Positions 55,274 through 64,000 are shown, numbered from the stretch's first letter. The stretch: 64,000 bases of DNA from Pelagimonas sp. (GCA_025210455.1 JAOARQ010000057.1:124001-188000), one strand, 5' to 3'. Notes: a model not told the origin generated them from the sequence alone. A program made the numbers and translations.

Positions 55274-56398
55274 CTATTGGTTTATTGAGATGACATAGGC
55301 CGCGCCCGCCGCAGCGATCAGGCCCAAAACCACCGCAATCGTGATTTTCCAGGCCGACCAGGGGCGTTCACCTTTGACGCGGCCTGTGCGCCCGTTGACC
55401 ACAAAGCGATAGCTTTTGCCACGGTATTTATAGGCTGCCATCCAGACCGGCAGCAGCACGTGTTTAAAGGTCACGTCACTGACCTGCGTATCCACATGGT
55501 GCACCCGCTGGCGATCGCCCCCGATATCGCGTTTTACGTCCCGATGGATCTGATCGTCCATAATCTGGCGCGCTTCTTGAAAGCCTGCCTCCAGCTCAAT
55601 CTGATAGCCTTCGGCCCGAAACCCGGCGAGATACTCCGGGCGATAGCTGGCAAGCTGATCCAGATCCCAGGGTTGCAGAGCATCGGTGTATTCTTTGGGC
55701 AGCGATTTAGAGGCCAGCACCAGAATATCATCGAAAAAGCGAGCAACGCGGCCAGCGGCGGGCCGCCATCGGATCTTGCGTACCTCTTCGGTTTCCATCC
55801 GCCCATCGCGTTCGACCTGACGGGTCTCAGTATAGCTGTCGCCCCGTTCCCCGCGATAGGTTGATTGGGTATCGGCATCGAATGTCCAGTAGGGCACGTA
55901 AATACCGGTCATCTTGCGGCCTTTGCGGGCAAATTCCTGCAAGCCGTTTGGTGCAAACCACAGGCTTCCCAGCCATGTGTTCATAGCCTCATGTGCGGCG
56001 CGCTCTTCCAGTGCAAAGGGCAAAAGGCCGCGTGGTTTGATGTGGCGGTGGGTGCCGGTATCCGTCACCACTGGCGTGGCGCAAAAGGGGCATTCGGCAG
56101 AATGCAGATCCGGATCAAATTCCACCTGTGCCGCGCAATTGGGGCATTGGGTCACGCGGGTTTCTTCCATGGCCTGTTGTGGCAGCTGGTCCGCTAGTGC
56201 GGCGTGAAAATCAAGCTCGCGCGTGGCACCGCCATCCCAGGGGCCATCACCGGTGATAGCTGCCGTCGCACCGCAGTGATCGCAGGCCAGTTGCCCACTG
56301 TCTGGCGCAAAACGGAAATCCGCTCCGCATTGATTGCAGGGAAAGCGATGTTCTTCAGTAAAATCTGAGGTCGGGGCCTCGGGTGGGGTCTGGGACAT
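55274..56398 (-). CDS. Zinc-ribbon protein with C-terminal membrane helix (YdjG-like)
   Basis: 374 residues. Two zinc ribbons near the N terminus: CNQCGADF with CDHCGA (~20-44), and CPNCAAQ with CPFCATP (~84-105). A middle domain contains [20 protein letters not shown] and [20 protein letters not shown]; the C terminus ends in one membrane helix, [20 protein letters not shown]. Such proteins are often misnamed helicase or primosomal protein. In Bacillus the related YdjG works beside the SPFH protein YdjI; here the SPFH gene lies 0.7 kb away on the same strand, with one plus-strand gene between. Function unknown. Confidence 0.8.
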   Translation of the reverse strand: MSQTPPEAPTSDFTEEHRFPCNQCGADFRFAPDSGQLACDHCGATAAITGDGPWDGGATRELDFHAALADQLPQQAMEETRVTQCPNCAAQVEFDPDLHSAECPFCATPVVTDTGTHRHIKPRGLLPFALEERAAHEAMNTWLGSLWFAPNGLQEFARKGRKMTGIYVPYWTFDADTQSTYRGERGDSYTETRQVERDGRMETEEVRKIRWRPAAGRVARFFDDILVLASKSLPKEYTDALQPWDLDQLASYRPEYLAGFRAEGYQIELEAGFQEARQIMDDQIHRDVKRDIGGDRQRVHHVDTQVSDVTFKHVLLPVWMAAYKYRGKSYRFVVNGRTGRVKGERPWSAWKITIAVVLGLIAAAGAAYVISINQ

Positions 56399-56533
56399 CT
56401 TGATCTCGATTACATCGAAAGAGGTTAGGGGTATTTATGCGCATATCGCTGCGCAGTGAAAGCCATGCATTTTCATCTGTGGAAATGGTGGGTACTGTTT
56501 GGCTGTGTTCCGCGTGTTTGAAGTGAGGGACTG

Positions 56534-57064
56534 ATGCGTTTTTGGATAAGCTGTTTACTGATGCTGGCCAGCCCCTTGGCGGCAGAAACACAGACCTATC
56601 GGTTTGTCTGGCAGGGGGCCGGGGATTATGAGCTGCACGGGGCGTTGTCATTTGACACCCGCGAGGTAATCGGGACGATGGTCACAGAAAACGAAGTTCA
56701 ATGTTTTGAAATCAATGGGTTTCATCAGGGCGATCCCGTGGGGCGCTGGGCCTTGGGGCAATTGACCGAGACCACAACTTGGCGGTTGCACTTTGTACCG
56801 GATCAATCCGCCTTCGTGCCTTTTGGTTTTTTCATCGAACAGCCGCAGGCCTGGAATATGAATGGCTATGGGGATAACTGCGGCGATGCGGGCTTTGGCT
56901 TTAACATTGGCAGTCAGGCGCAGGACATTTGCATTGATAACCAGTTGATCTGGGAAAGCCAGATCACGCCCGAACGCCCTTTTCCGGCTCAGCGGGATGA
57001 CGGGTATGAATTTGGGCCAGACGCCTGCCGCCCGTTGATGCTGCTAGGCGCGCTGCAGCCTTAG
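56534..57064 (+). CDS. Hypothetical secreted protein
   Basis: 176 residues with a signal peptide (MRFWISCLLMLASPLAAE). The mature part is predicted to be beta-rich with two or more disulfide-capable cysteines (VQCFEING, DNCGDAG, DICIDNQ, DACRPL). No family recognised. It is the only plus-strand gene within a run of minus-strand stress-like genes and converges on the SPFH gene. Confidence 0.7.
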   Translation: MRFWISCLLMLASPLAAETQTYRFVWQGAGDYELHGALSFDTREVIGTMVTENEVQCFEINGFHQGDPVGRWALGQLTETTTWRLHFVPDQSAFVPFGFFIEQPQAWNMNGYGDNCGDAGFGFNIGSQAQDICIDNQLIWESQITPERPFPAQRDDGYEFGPDACRPLMLLGALQP

Positions 57065-57099
57065 GGCTTTGGTGTGCAGCGCGCTTTGTGTCGGTTTAA

Positions 57100-58257
57100 T
57101 TACCCCGCTGGCGGCGGTGGGGGCGGAGGAGGCGGCAGAATGGTAAACAGCTGCGCCAGTTCCTGCACCTGCCCGGCGGGCTTCCAGCCATCCTGACCAG
57201 CTGTCCAAACCAGCGTTTCGCGGGTCAGTTCGCCGTCGGTCGCCATGCGCCCTAGGCGGGCTTTGGAAAACGGGCCTTTGGTCGCACCGTTTTCCGCAAT
57301 GTGCCAGACATGTTCCACCGGCGGCGGGGGCGGTGCCATCGGGGCCGCCGCCGGGGCTGCCTGCTGCGGGGCTGCGCCCCAGGGACCGGTTTGTTGCTGC
57401 TGCTGGCCCATCATCTGGCCCGCCATTTGTCCGGCCATCTGCATACCCAGACCCGCGCCCATACCCATTCCCATGGATTGATCCATGGCACCACCGGTGC
57501 CCATGGCTTCGGCGGCTTTCCATTTCATATGATCATCCAGATTGCCCGCAATCCCCCGAGAGGTGCGCGCATCCAGAGCCTTTTCGACCGCAGGCGGCAG
57601 CGAGATATTTTCAATGTACAGTTCTGGAATAGACAGGCCATATTGAGCAATGGTCGGATCAATCGCCTTGGCGATCAGCGCGCCCACTTCGGCGGTGTTT
57701 GCCGCCATATCCAGCACTGGAATGCCAGAGGCGGCAATCGCGCGGCTGAATTCCTGCACAATGATATTGCGGATCTGAAAGCTGATCTCATCGGTGGTGA
57801 ATTCACCATCGGTGCCGACGATTTCAGTCAGAAAGCGCGCGGGATCAGCCACCTTGATCGAATAGGTGCCAAAAGCGCGAATACGGGTTGGGCCAAATTC
57901 CGCATCGCGCAACATGATCGGGTTCTTGGTGCCCCATTTGTTGTCGGTGTAGCGGTTGGTATTGACGTAATAGATTTCCGATTTGAACGGCGAATTAAAG
58001 CCGTGATCCCAGTGTTGCAGACTGGTCATGATCGGCATGTTGTTGGTCTCAAGCATATAGAGACCGGGGGTAAACACATCGGCCAGCTGGCCTTCGTGGA
58101 TAAAGACCGCCGCCTGTCCTTCGCGCACGGTCAGCTTGGCGCCATATTTGATTTCATGGCCTTCGCGTTCAAAGCGATAGACCAAGGTGTCACGGGTGTC
58201 ATCGGTCCACTCGATGACGTCGATAAACTGGCCGGACAGGAAATCCCAGATGCCCAT
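57100..58257 (-). CDS. SPFH-domain protein with C-terminal GYF_2-like domain (YdjI type)
   Basis: 385 residues. N-terminal SPFH (virion core/YdjI) domain, beginning MGIWDFLSGQFIDVIEW and containing VREGQAAVFIHEGQLADVF and DEISFQIRNIIVQEFSRAIA. A low-complexity Gly/Met/Gln/Pro linker follows (~255-315), then a GYF_2-type domain WHIAENGATKGPFSKARLGR with LVWTAGQDGWKPA, and a poly-proline end. SPFH proteins form membrane-associated rings or scaffolds; the GYF domain would recruit a partner. Strong association with TelA and XpaC genes upstream. Confidence 0.85.
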   Translation of the reverse strand: MGIWDFLSGQFIDVIEWTDDTRDTLVYRFEREGHEIKYGAKLTVREGQAAVFIHEGQLADVFTPGLYMLETNNMPIMTSLQHWDHGFNSPFKSEIYYVNTNRYTDNKWGTKNPIMLRDAEFGPTRIRAFGTYSIKVADPARFLTEIVGTDGEFTTDEISFQIRNIIVQEFSRAIAASGIPVLDMAANTAEVGALIAKAIDPTIAQYGLSIPELYIENISLPPAVEKALDARTSRGIAGNLDDHMKWKAAEAMGTGGAMDQSMGMGMGAGLGMQMAGQMAGQMMGQQQQQTGPWGAAPQQAAPAAAPMAPPPPPVEHVWHIAENGATKGPFSKARLGRMATDGELTRETLVWTAGQDGWKPAGQVQELAQLFTILPPPPPPPPPAG

Positions 58258-58358
58258 GGCGTCCTCCTAAAAGCTCTTGGTTCAGAGATAGCAACTCCGC
58301 CGCGTCAAAACCAGTGCTTGGGCAGCGGGGAAATTCTGCGCAATGATGTCAGCGGTGG

Positions 58359-59324
58359 CTAAATGCGCCCACCCAGCATATTCGCCGCGCGTTCACGGAC
58401 AATCGGAAGGGCCTCTTCTGGGCCCATGCCCGGTTTCAGGCGCGGATCATAAAGGATTTGCAGCAGCATTTCATCATGCCGTGTCAGCAGCGCATATTCA
58501 TCGTCATCATTAAAGATCGACGGGCGCGCCAGAGGGCTGTCGTTGCCCACGCCCAGTCCCTGCGCCAGTTCTTCGTGAATGCAGGACATGCGTAAAAGAT
58601 CCGGGTGTTCGGCGCGGATCACTGCAATGGCGGTTTCATATTCATAGCTTTCATTGTCACTGGCAAAGGCCATGACAAGACAGTGAATGCCGCGCGGCAT
58701 TGTGCGCACCACATTCAGCGCGGCCCCGTTGATTTCGGGCACCAGTTGGCGAATGCGTTCTGCGGTGGCGGGCAGGTCATCATGGGTGGCAAAGAGCACG
58801 TGATAATTCGCGCCCCCCTGCACCATATTGATCGGGTGGCCGGTGATTGATCCCAAACGCGCAGCAAAGCGGCGCACCTGACGTGTGTCCCATTCTTGCT
58901 GATCTACGGGCACCAGATCGCCAAATTCGACCGCCATCCTCACCGGCTTTTGCCACTTTTTCACCCGTGCATCGCCGCCGCGCGACGGGGTCAGACCGCT
59001 GCCGCGCACATATTCTTCGCCCAGGGCGATGGCGCGGAAGTTGCGGGTCAGCATTGTATCGGTAAAGGGCGCATCTGGCCCGCCGCGATCCTGCCGCAGC
59101 AGCCCTTTGCTCAGCAGGCTGGCCTGTAATCGTTCATAATACCGCTCAAGCGCCAGACTGGCCTTTGACGGCAGCGGGCGCGGGGCGGGCATGGCAGCGG
59201 GCTGCGGCGTGACAGCCGGGGGGGCAGCGGTAAAGCTCGGCCCCGTATCCGGAGATAGGCAGCCCGCCAGCATCATGCTGGACAGACCTGCCGTCATAAG
59301 GTGTCGTATCCGCAGCCCGCGCAT
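58359..59324 (-). CDS. DUF2927 lipoprotein, metalloprotease-like
   Basis: 321 residues; signal peptide with lipobox SMMLAGC. A Pro/Ala-rich linker precedes the DUF2927 domain, which holds MSCIHEELAQGLGVGNDSPL, an H-E-E pattern resembling a zinc protease site followed by LLTRHDEMLLQILYDPRLKP. Anchored in the envelope. Its start lies three bases after the TelA stop, so it is translated with it. Peptidase activity is inference. Confidence 0.82.
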   Translation of the reverse strand: MRGLRIRHLMTAGLSSMMLAGCLSPDTGPSFTAAPPAVTPQPAAMPAPRPLPSKASLALERYYERLQASLLSKGLLRQDRGGPDAPFTDTMLTRNFRAIALGEEYVRGSGLTPSRGGDARVKKWQKPVRMAVEFGDLVPVDQQEWDTRQVRRFAARLGSITGHPINMVQGGANYHVLFATHDDLPATAERIRQLVPEINGAALNVVRTMPRGIHCLVMAFASDNESYEYETAIAVIRAEHPDLLRMSCIHEELAQGLGVGNDSPLARPSIFNDDDEYALLTRHDEMLLQILYDPRLKPGMGPEEALPIVRERAANMLGGRI

Positions 59325-59326
59325 GA

Positions 59327-60529
59327 TCAGGCGTTTTCTGGCACAGCTGTGCCTGCATTGTCGCCCACGCCATCCTGACGCGCCTTGGCCGAAGCCAGCG
59401 TATCGCGCAGGTCGCGCTCCATTTTCTGCAGCTCTTCTTCGGCCTTGGCGCGGCGTGCCTTGCCTTCGTCGGCGATCTGCAGGCTTTCCTGAATGGTGCC
59501 GATCAGATCCGCATTGGCCTGTTTCACCGCTTCGATATCAAACACACCACGCTCCATTTCTTCGCGGATCATCGCATTGGATTCGCGCAGGTTTGCGGCA
59601 TTGGAGGTCAGCAGCTCGTTGGTCAGGTCATTGGCATCGCGCACAGCCGCCGCCGCCTCTTTGGAACGTTGGATGGTCACGGCCTGCGCCAGCTGGGTTT
59701 CCCACAGCGGCACGGTGTTCACCAAGGTCGAGTTGATCTTGGTCACCAGGGATTTGTCGTTTTCCTGCACCAGACGGATCGACGGCAGCGACTGCATGGT
59801 GACCTGGCGGGTCAGTTTCAGATCATGCACGCGGCGTTCCAGATCGTCGCGCGAGGCGCGCAGATCGCGCAGTTCCTGCGCTTTCATCACCTGATCATTC
59901 TCATCGGCGGCCTGAACGGCGGCGTCGGCTGCGGGAATATCCTTGCTGTCCAGCTCTTCCAGCTTTTCTTCGCCGGCAGCGATATACAGCGCCAGTTCGT
60001 CGTAGAACTGTAGTGTTTTGTCATACAGCAGGTCGAGAGATTTGATGTCTTTCAGCAGTGTGTGCTCATGTTTGAGAAGATCATCGGTGATCTTGTCTAT
60101 CTGCCCCTGAACGGTTTCATAACGTGCAGTGAATTTGGCAAATGGGGCGGCGCGGCCCAGCAGTTTTTCCCACCAGCTGCGTTCGCGGCGCACATCCAGC
60201 TCAGACACGCTAAAGCCACGGATGGTGGTGACCATGTCACGCAGACCATTGCCCGCCGGGCCGACGTCTTTGTTGCGCACATCGGCCAGCATGGCCTGGC
60301 TGATTTCCTGCAGTTCTGCCTGCGCCGCCGATCCAAAAGACACGATGGACTGGGTGTCGCCCATATCAATTTCATCCATGCGCGACCGGATCTCATCGCT
60401 GACTTCGGCGTTTGCTTCTTTGAGCGGCACGATGGCGTTTGCTTCGGTGGGTTCGGGCAGAACGATGGCGTTCATTTCATCCACCAGAGCCACAGCCTGC
60501 TCGGCCTGTTGACGTACATTCTCAGACAT
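59327..60529 (-). CDS. TelA-family (toxic anion resistance) protein
   Basis: 400 residues, almost entirely helical, with long coiled coils. TelA family pattern: FSVSELDVRRERSWWEKLLG, DKITDDLLKHEHTLLKDIKS, LRASRDDLERRVHDLKLTRQ and LVTKINSTLVNTVPLWETQL with QAVTIQRSKEAAAAVRDAND. Family linked to tellurite and cell-envelope stress tolerance, mechanism unclear. Between an XpaC-like and a DUF2927 gene, all closely packed. Confidence 0.9.
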   Translation of the reverse strand: MSENVRQQAEQAVALVDEMNAIVLPEPTEANAIVPLKEANAEVSDEIRSRMDEIDMGDTQSIVSFGSAAQAELQEISQAMLADVRNKDVGPAGNGLRDMVTTIRGFSVSELDVRRERSWWEKLLGRAAPFAKFTARYETVQGQIDKITDDLLKHEHTLLKDIKSLDLLYDKTLQFYDELALYIAAGEEKLEELDSKDIPAADAAVQAADENDQVMKAQELRDLRASRDDLERRVHDLKLTRQVTMQSLPSIRLVQENDKSLVTKINSTLVNTVPLWETQLAQAVTIQRSKEAAAAVRDANDLTNELLTSNAANLRESNAMIREEMERGVFDIEAVKQANADLIGTIQESLQIADEGKARRAKAEEELQKMERDLRDTLASAKARQDGVGDNAGTAVPENA

Positions 60530-60551
60530 GGGTTTACTCCCCTAAAATTTG

Positions 60552-61448
60552 TCATCTCCGACCGAGATGAACCCCTTCGCGCTGCAACCTGTCCCGCAGC
60601 ACATCAATTTCGACCGTCAGGTCAGCGTTACTATCCAGCAAAAGCTTGTCAGTTTTCTGATCAAAGCTTTCTTCCAGATCGGTCAATAGCATCATGAAAT
60701 CACTACGCGCGGCCCGATCAGGTTTGCGCGCATAGATATCGGAAAATTTCACGGCCGCATCGCGGGCCCCCATCAGATAGACGCCCAGATATTTCTTGGC
60801 AGCGGTCAGATCGCGGGGGTCTTCTTCGACGGTGCGGATCATTTCGCGTGCTTTGCTGGCAAAGCGTTCCACGCGGGATTCGACCTGACGATCTCCGGCG
60901 CGGCGCACCGCATCAGCCATGCCCTCCAGATAGCTTTCGGCTTCATCGACAACACGGGCAACACGATCTTGCTGAAAAGTGTCGATACCTTCCATGCCCT
61001 TGTCTTTCATCGGGTCGATGCCAAAGGCGCCCAGATGCAGAGCGCTGGCTGCCCCGCCAAAGATCAACGGCGCAATCAGCCCAGCCTCAGAACGCCAGGC
61101 CGCGATGCCTGCGCCAATACCGCAAAGGACCGCCGCAAAGATTTTTCTGGGAAAGCCCGGTCGGCGGGCAACCTTACGCTCTGCATAGGCGGATTCGGCT
61201 TTCAGCCCTTCACGCAGCAGCCAGGCCCCAGCGATCAGCGCCCCAGCGCCCAGAAGACCGGTCGCCATGCCGACGGCACCGTCATTGATCGACATAAAGG
61301 CCAGAACAATACCGGGCACAAACAGCACGTTTGAACGCGCCCCAGCCGGCTCTACGCGGGCCCCTTTGTAGGCGGGCGGTGTGAACTGGTCGGTGTCCAG
61401 ATCATCCGATCCATCTGGGCTGTATTTGCCACCATATCGCTGAGCCAT
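60552..61448 (-). CDS. XpaC-family membrane protein (first of two paralogues)
   Basis: 298 residues. N-terminal cytoplasmic tail, two hydrophobic hairpins (~45-80 and ~100-140), conserved link AERKVARRPGFPRKIFAAVL and the GIDPMKDKGMEG segment, then a helical cytoplasmic domain ending LTVEIDVLRDRLQREGVHL. XpaC-like proteins accompany TelA in several bacteria. The gene at 61625 is a paralogue. It begins three bases after a 29-residue micro-protein gene. Confidence 0.82.
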   Translation of the reverse strand: MAQRYGGKYSPDGSDDLDTDQFTPPAYKGARVEPAGARSNVLFVPGIVLAFMSINDGAVGMATGLLGAGALIAGAWLLREGLKAESAYAERKVARRPGFPRKIFAAVLCGIGAGIAAWRSEAGLIAPLIFGGAASALHLGAFGIDPMKDKGMEGIDTFQQDRVARVVDEAESYLEGMADAVRRAGDRQVESRVERFASKAREMIRTVEEDPRDLTAAKKYLGVYLMGARDAAVKFSDIYARKPDRAARSDFMMLLTDLEESFDQKTDKLLLDSNADLTVEIDVLRDRLQREGVHLGRR

Positions 61449-61451
61449 GGC

Positions 61452-61541
61452 CTACAGCCCCCCCAGCCAGCCTGTGGTCAGGCCAAAGAGAAGAATGATC
61501 AAAAGAATATAGCTGACTTTCTGCAAGCCGTTCCCCGACAT
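61452..61541 (-). CDS. Micro-protein: 29-aa single-helix membrane protein
   Basis: ATG 61541 to TAG 61452 reads MSGNGLQKVSYILLIILLFG then LTTGWLGGL: a short polar start, one hydrophobic helix and a glycine-rich end. AGAGG lies 13-17 bases upstream. Tucked between the two XpaC-like genes, ending three bases before the next start codon. Too short for gene finders; placement and composition argue that it is translated. It may help assemble the TelA/XpaC membrane complex. Confidence 0.6.
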   Translation of the reverse strand: MSGNGLQKVSYILLIILLFGLTTGWLGGL

Positions 61542-61624
61542 GGCACCCCCGTACCTCTATATGTTCATTAGAAACCTAAGGGCTTGGGGGGCGACATGCT
61601 AGGGGGAAGTCCGCGCAGGTCGCG

Positions 61625-62458
61625 TCAGGCGGCACTTTCGGCAGGCATTTGCTCTAGCAGACGCTCAGCTTTGCGCGAAAAACGATCTTTTGCACGCGGA
61701 GTCTGCCCGGTTTTGGTGATGCTCTCGGTGAAACTCTCGGTCATGATCTCAAGTTTCATCAGATAGCGTTCGCGGGAAAATTCGCGGCTGGAGTGCGCCC
61801 ATTTGGATTTCAGCGCATCGATTTCGTCTTCCAGACGTTCAGCAAAATCATTTGCCGGGTGCAATGTGTCTTTGAATTTCTCGCTGTCCTGAACGTTGCG
61901 GCGCAGCAGGCTGATCACCAGATCGCAGGACGTTTCGGTTTTCCGTGACACATCCACATCGCCCAGATCATTGATCTGTTTCAGGAAATGATCCAGCCGC
62001 GCCTCGATGGCTTCCAAGGCTGCAGCGGTTTCCATCTGGCGCGACAGATGCGGATCTGTCAGGCCCTTATCCTGCAAGGGATCCAGCCCAAAGGCCACAA
62101 GGCTAAGTGCGGCAGCCAGAAGGCCCGTCAAAAGGGGCAACATCAGATCAGTGAAATGATGCCCCGCCAGAATAACCACAACCACCCCGATCAAAGCAGA
62201 CCCAAGGATCTTGCGAGGAAAGCGCGGGCGTCTTGCCACGATCGAACTGTTGTATTTGCGCTCGAGGCGCTGGCCCTTGCCAATCAGACGCAGCGCCAGC
62301 GAAAACAGCCAGATCACTAACAGCGATGTGGCAATCCCGGCAAAAGTGCCCGAAAACGCCCAAAGCAGCATGGGGAAAATAGCAAGGAACATGACGTTCA
62401 AAGCCGAATCCAGATTGGCGTGATCCCGGTCGCGTCGTTTATGCGCAAGGTCAGACAT
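61625..62458 (-). CDS. XpaC-family membrane protein (second paralogue)
   Basis: 277 residues. Same design as the gene at 60552: hydrophobic hairpins, link IVARRPRFPRKILGSALIG and FGLDPLQDKGLTDPHLSRQM, then a helical domain. The two are clearly homologous but diverged (ARRPxFPRKI and DP-x-x-DKG are the shared cores). It lies 10 bases after the small membrane protein gene at 62468. Confidence 0.78.
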   Translation of the reverse strand: MSDLAHKRRDRDHANLDSALNVMFLAIFPMLLWAFSGTFAGIATSLLVIWLFSLALRLIGKGQRLERKYNSSIVARRPRFPRKILGSALIGVVVVILAGHHFTDLMLPLLTGLLAAALSLVAFGLDPLQDKGLTDPHLSRQMETAAALEAIEARLDHFLKQINDLGDVDVSRKTETSCDLVISLLRRNVQDSEKFKDTLHPANDFAERLEDEIDALKSKWAHSSREFSRERYLMKLEIMTESFTESITKTGQTPRAKDRFSRKAERLLEQMPAESAA

Positions 62459-62467
62459 CGGCGTTCC

Positions 62468-62665
62468 TCAGATATAGCAGAGCACAAAAATCATCAGCCA
62501 CAGCCCGGCAAAGGCCGCGCGCTGTACCAGAACACCCTCGGCCTGCGCACGCAGGGTTCCCGCCGCGATGGTGTTATAGGTGTCCGACGCGATTTCGCGC
62601 AGACTTCCCAGCACCAGCATGGTCGAGAACAGAATCGTCAGAAGTGTAACAGTCAGTAGCATCAT
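62468..62665 (-). CDS. Small two-helix membrane protein (65 aa)
   Basis: From ATG 62665 (or the adjacent ATG 62662), behind AGGGG. Two hydrophobic helices, LTVTLLTILFSTMLVLGSL and RAAFAGLWLMIFVLCYI, joined by a 25-residue loop with REIASDTYNTIAAGTLRAQA. No family recognised. It is the first gene of the XpaC-XpaC-TelA-DUF2927 run and so probably marks the operon start. The frame is open to 62821, but that part overlaps rluB and lacks a ribosome site. Confidence 0.6.
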   Translation of the reverse strand: MMLLTVTLLTILFSTMLVLGSLREIASDTYNTIAAGTLRAQAEGVLVQRAAFAGLWLMIFVLCYI

Positions 62666-62756
62666 GCCCCTATGCTCGGTTTGAAACCGGGCAAAATCGG
62701 GGCATGGGATGGGAAAAACGGGGGAATGGTTAAGACAGACCGCCCCAGTCTTGACC

Positions 62757-63632
62757 CTAGCGCTTTTTGGGTGCCCCGCGTTGGGGTTTTCCGCCCGGAC
62801 GTGGTTTGCCCTTGGGGGCACCGGGGGCTGTGCGGCTGCGTTTGACGCCCGATGGCTTGGCCTTGGGTTTCAGTTCAGATCGGCCTGCGTCCAGACCCAG
62901 CTGATCGCGCACGATTTTGCGGCGCACTTCCTCCACCTCGCCCGCCTTAAGCTGCCCCAGCTGAAATGGCCCGTAAGACAGGCGGATCAGGCGGTTTACG
63001 TTGAGGCCAATATCAGCCATAGCGCGGCGGATTTCACGGTTTTTGCCTTCGCGCAGCCCAACAGTCAGCCAGGCGTTTGCCCCCTGCTGGCGATCAAGAT
63101 TGACGATCATCGGCTGAAAGCGCTCGCCCTCGATGGTAAGCCCCTTGCGCAGCGGTTCAAGCATCTGTTCCGTCGGTTTGCCATTCACCCGCACGCGATA
63201 GCGGCGCAGCCAACCGGTGCTGGGCAGTTCCAACTTGCGCTTTACACCGCCGTCATTGGTTAGCAGCAACAAACCTTCGGAATTCAGATCCAGCCGCCCG
63301 ATGCTCATGACGCGGGGCATGTCTTCGGGCAGCTCATCATAGATGGTGGCGCGGCCCTTTTCGTCACGGTTGGTGGTCACGAGGCCCGTGGGTTTGTGGT
63401 ACAGCCAGATGCGTGGTTCTTGGGGTGGATCCAGCAGTTTGCCGTCGACTTCGATGCGGTCTTTGTCGGTCACATTCAGCGCAGCACGTTCCACCAGACG
63501 CCCGTTGACCTTCACGCGACCCTCTTCGATCATGCGTTCGGCGTCGCGCCGACTGGCCACGCCCGCACGGGCGATGACTTTGGCGATACGATCCCCTTGT
63601 GGGGCCTTGGGCGGTTGCTGCTGATCTGTCAT
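62757..63632 (-). CDS. rluB: Ribosomal large subunit pseudouridine synthase RluB-type
   Basis: 291 residues from ATG 63632 (63677 possible). S4 domain RIAKVIARAGVASRRDAERM at the start, catalytic aspartate in SIGRLDLNSEGLLLLTNDG, LREGKNREIRRAMADIGL, then a basic Pro/Lys/Arg-rich tail of about 50 residues. Makes pseudouridine in 23S rRNA. Divergent from tadA. Confidence 0.92.
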   Translation of the reverse strand: MTDQQQPPKAPQGDRIAKVIARAGVASRRDAERMIEEGRVKVNGRLVERAALNVTDKDRIEVDGKLLDPPQEPRIWLYHKPTGLVTTNRDEKGRATIYDELPEDMPRVMSIGRLDLNSEGLLLLTNDGGVKRKLELPSTGWLRRYRVRVNGKPTEQMLEPLRKGLTIEGERFQPMIVNLDRQQGANAWLTVGLREGKNREIRRAMADIGLNVNRLIRLSYGPFQLGQLKAGEVEEVRRKIVRDQLGLDAGRSELKPKAKPSGVKRSRTAPGAPKGKPRPGGKPQRGAPKKR

Positions 63633-63705
63633 GCGCGGGGCATAGCCCAAGCTGCGCCCAATGAGAACCCTTTCCATGTGGCGGCCCGCAGGCTAGAAGC
63701 GCGCC

Positions 63706-64000
63706 ATGCCATTCACCAGCCATATGGATGCCGCTCTTGAGCAGGCCCGTGCCGCAGCGTTGCGCGGTGAAGTGCCCGTTGGCGCGGTGATTGTCTCGCC
63801 AAAGGGGCAGGTGGTGGCGCAGGCGGGCAACCGCACCCGTGAATTGAACGATCCAACCGCTCATGCTGAGATGCTCGTCATTCGGCAGGCCTGTGCGGCA
63901 TTGGGGCAGGAGCGCCTCGAAGGATACGATTTGTATGTAACGCTTGAACCCTGTCCGATGTGTGCGACAGCGATCTCATTCGCCCGTATCCGGCGGTTGT
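63706..64000 (+). CDS. tadA: tRNA-specific adenosine deaminase, 3' end cut by window
   Basis: Converts A34 to inosine in tRNA-Arg. About 98 residues are in the window. Zinc-site motifs: PTAHAEMLVIRQA and TLEPCPMCATAISFARIRR. Starts at ATG 63706 and runs off the right edge. Confidence 0.95.
   Translation, partial: MPFTSHMDAALEQARAAALRGEVPVGAVIVSPKGQVVAQAGNRTRELNDPTAHAEMLVIRQACAALGQERLEGYDLYVTLEPCPMCATAISFARIRRL

Overview
This is a chromosomal window from an alphaproteobacterium, most likely of the Roseobacter/Rhodobacteraceae group. The evidence is a CIRCE-controlled groESL, an Irr-type iron box at ferritin, tripartite tricarboxylate transporter (TTT) genes, an ffh-GNAT-chorismate mutase-rpsP-rimM-trmD block, and protein sequences of roseobacter character. 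I see no rRNA, tRNA, CRISPR array, transposase or phage integrase. The ends cut groEL (left) and tadA (right).

Layout. 1-2.05 kb: groES-groEL behind a perfect CIRCE operator. 2.1-9.3 kb: a TctDE-type two-component system co-transcribed with a lone periplasmic binding protein, divergent from tctC-tctB-tctA and an AbrB-family membrane protein. 9.3-11.3 kb: rpsJ-rplC-rplD-rplW, the start of an S10 operon that stops at a terminator after rplW. 11.6-14.2 kb: a DUF819 permease paired with a sphingosine-phosphate-lyase-like PLP enzyme. 14.2-24.6 kb: a surface polysaccharide locus with a divergent tailspike-like beta-helix protein, Wzc-type tyrosine kinase, two GT4 glycosyltransferases, two sulfotransferases, flippase and polymerase; its distal part is visibly richer in A+T than the flanks. 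24.6-28.8 kb: ASKHA ferredoxin, a DUF805 pseudogene, a CaiB/BaiF CoA transferase and a small protein. 29.1-33.9 kb: guaB, ferritin, an EamA exporter with a LysR regulator, and azoreductase.

34.2-43.3 kb: a translation-linked block of ffh, five tandem paralogous GNAT acetyltransferases, chorismate mutase, rpsP, a micro-protein, rimM, an unknown protein, trmD, a sixth GNAT and a NUDIX protein. 43.3-45.4 kb: di-heme peroxidase and flavin reductase. 45.7-54.1 kb: a large Bap-like adhesin followed by its own type I secretion system (lipoprotein TolC, ABC, HlyD). 54.1-55.3 kb: SDR and dtd. 55.3-62.7 kb: an envelope-stress-like gene set of zinc-ribbon membrane protein, SPFH-GYF protein, DUF2927 lipoprotein, TelA, two XpaC paralogues and two very small membrane proteins. 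62.8-64 kb: rluB and tadA.

Most promising for novelty: the TelA/XpaC/SPFH module with its micro-proteins; the five-GNAT array between ffh and rpsP; the sulfated-polysaccharide locus with a tailspike-like partner and a readable island junction; the structured ferritin leader; and a TctDE system carrying its own binding protein. All functions come from reading protein motifs by eye; no database search was run.
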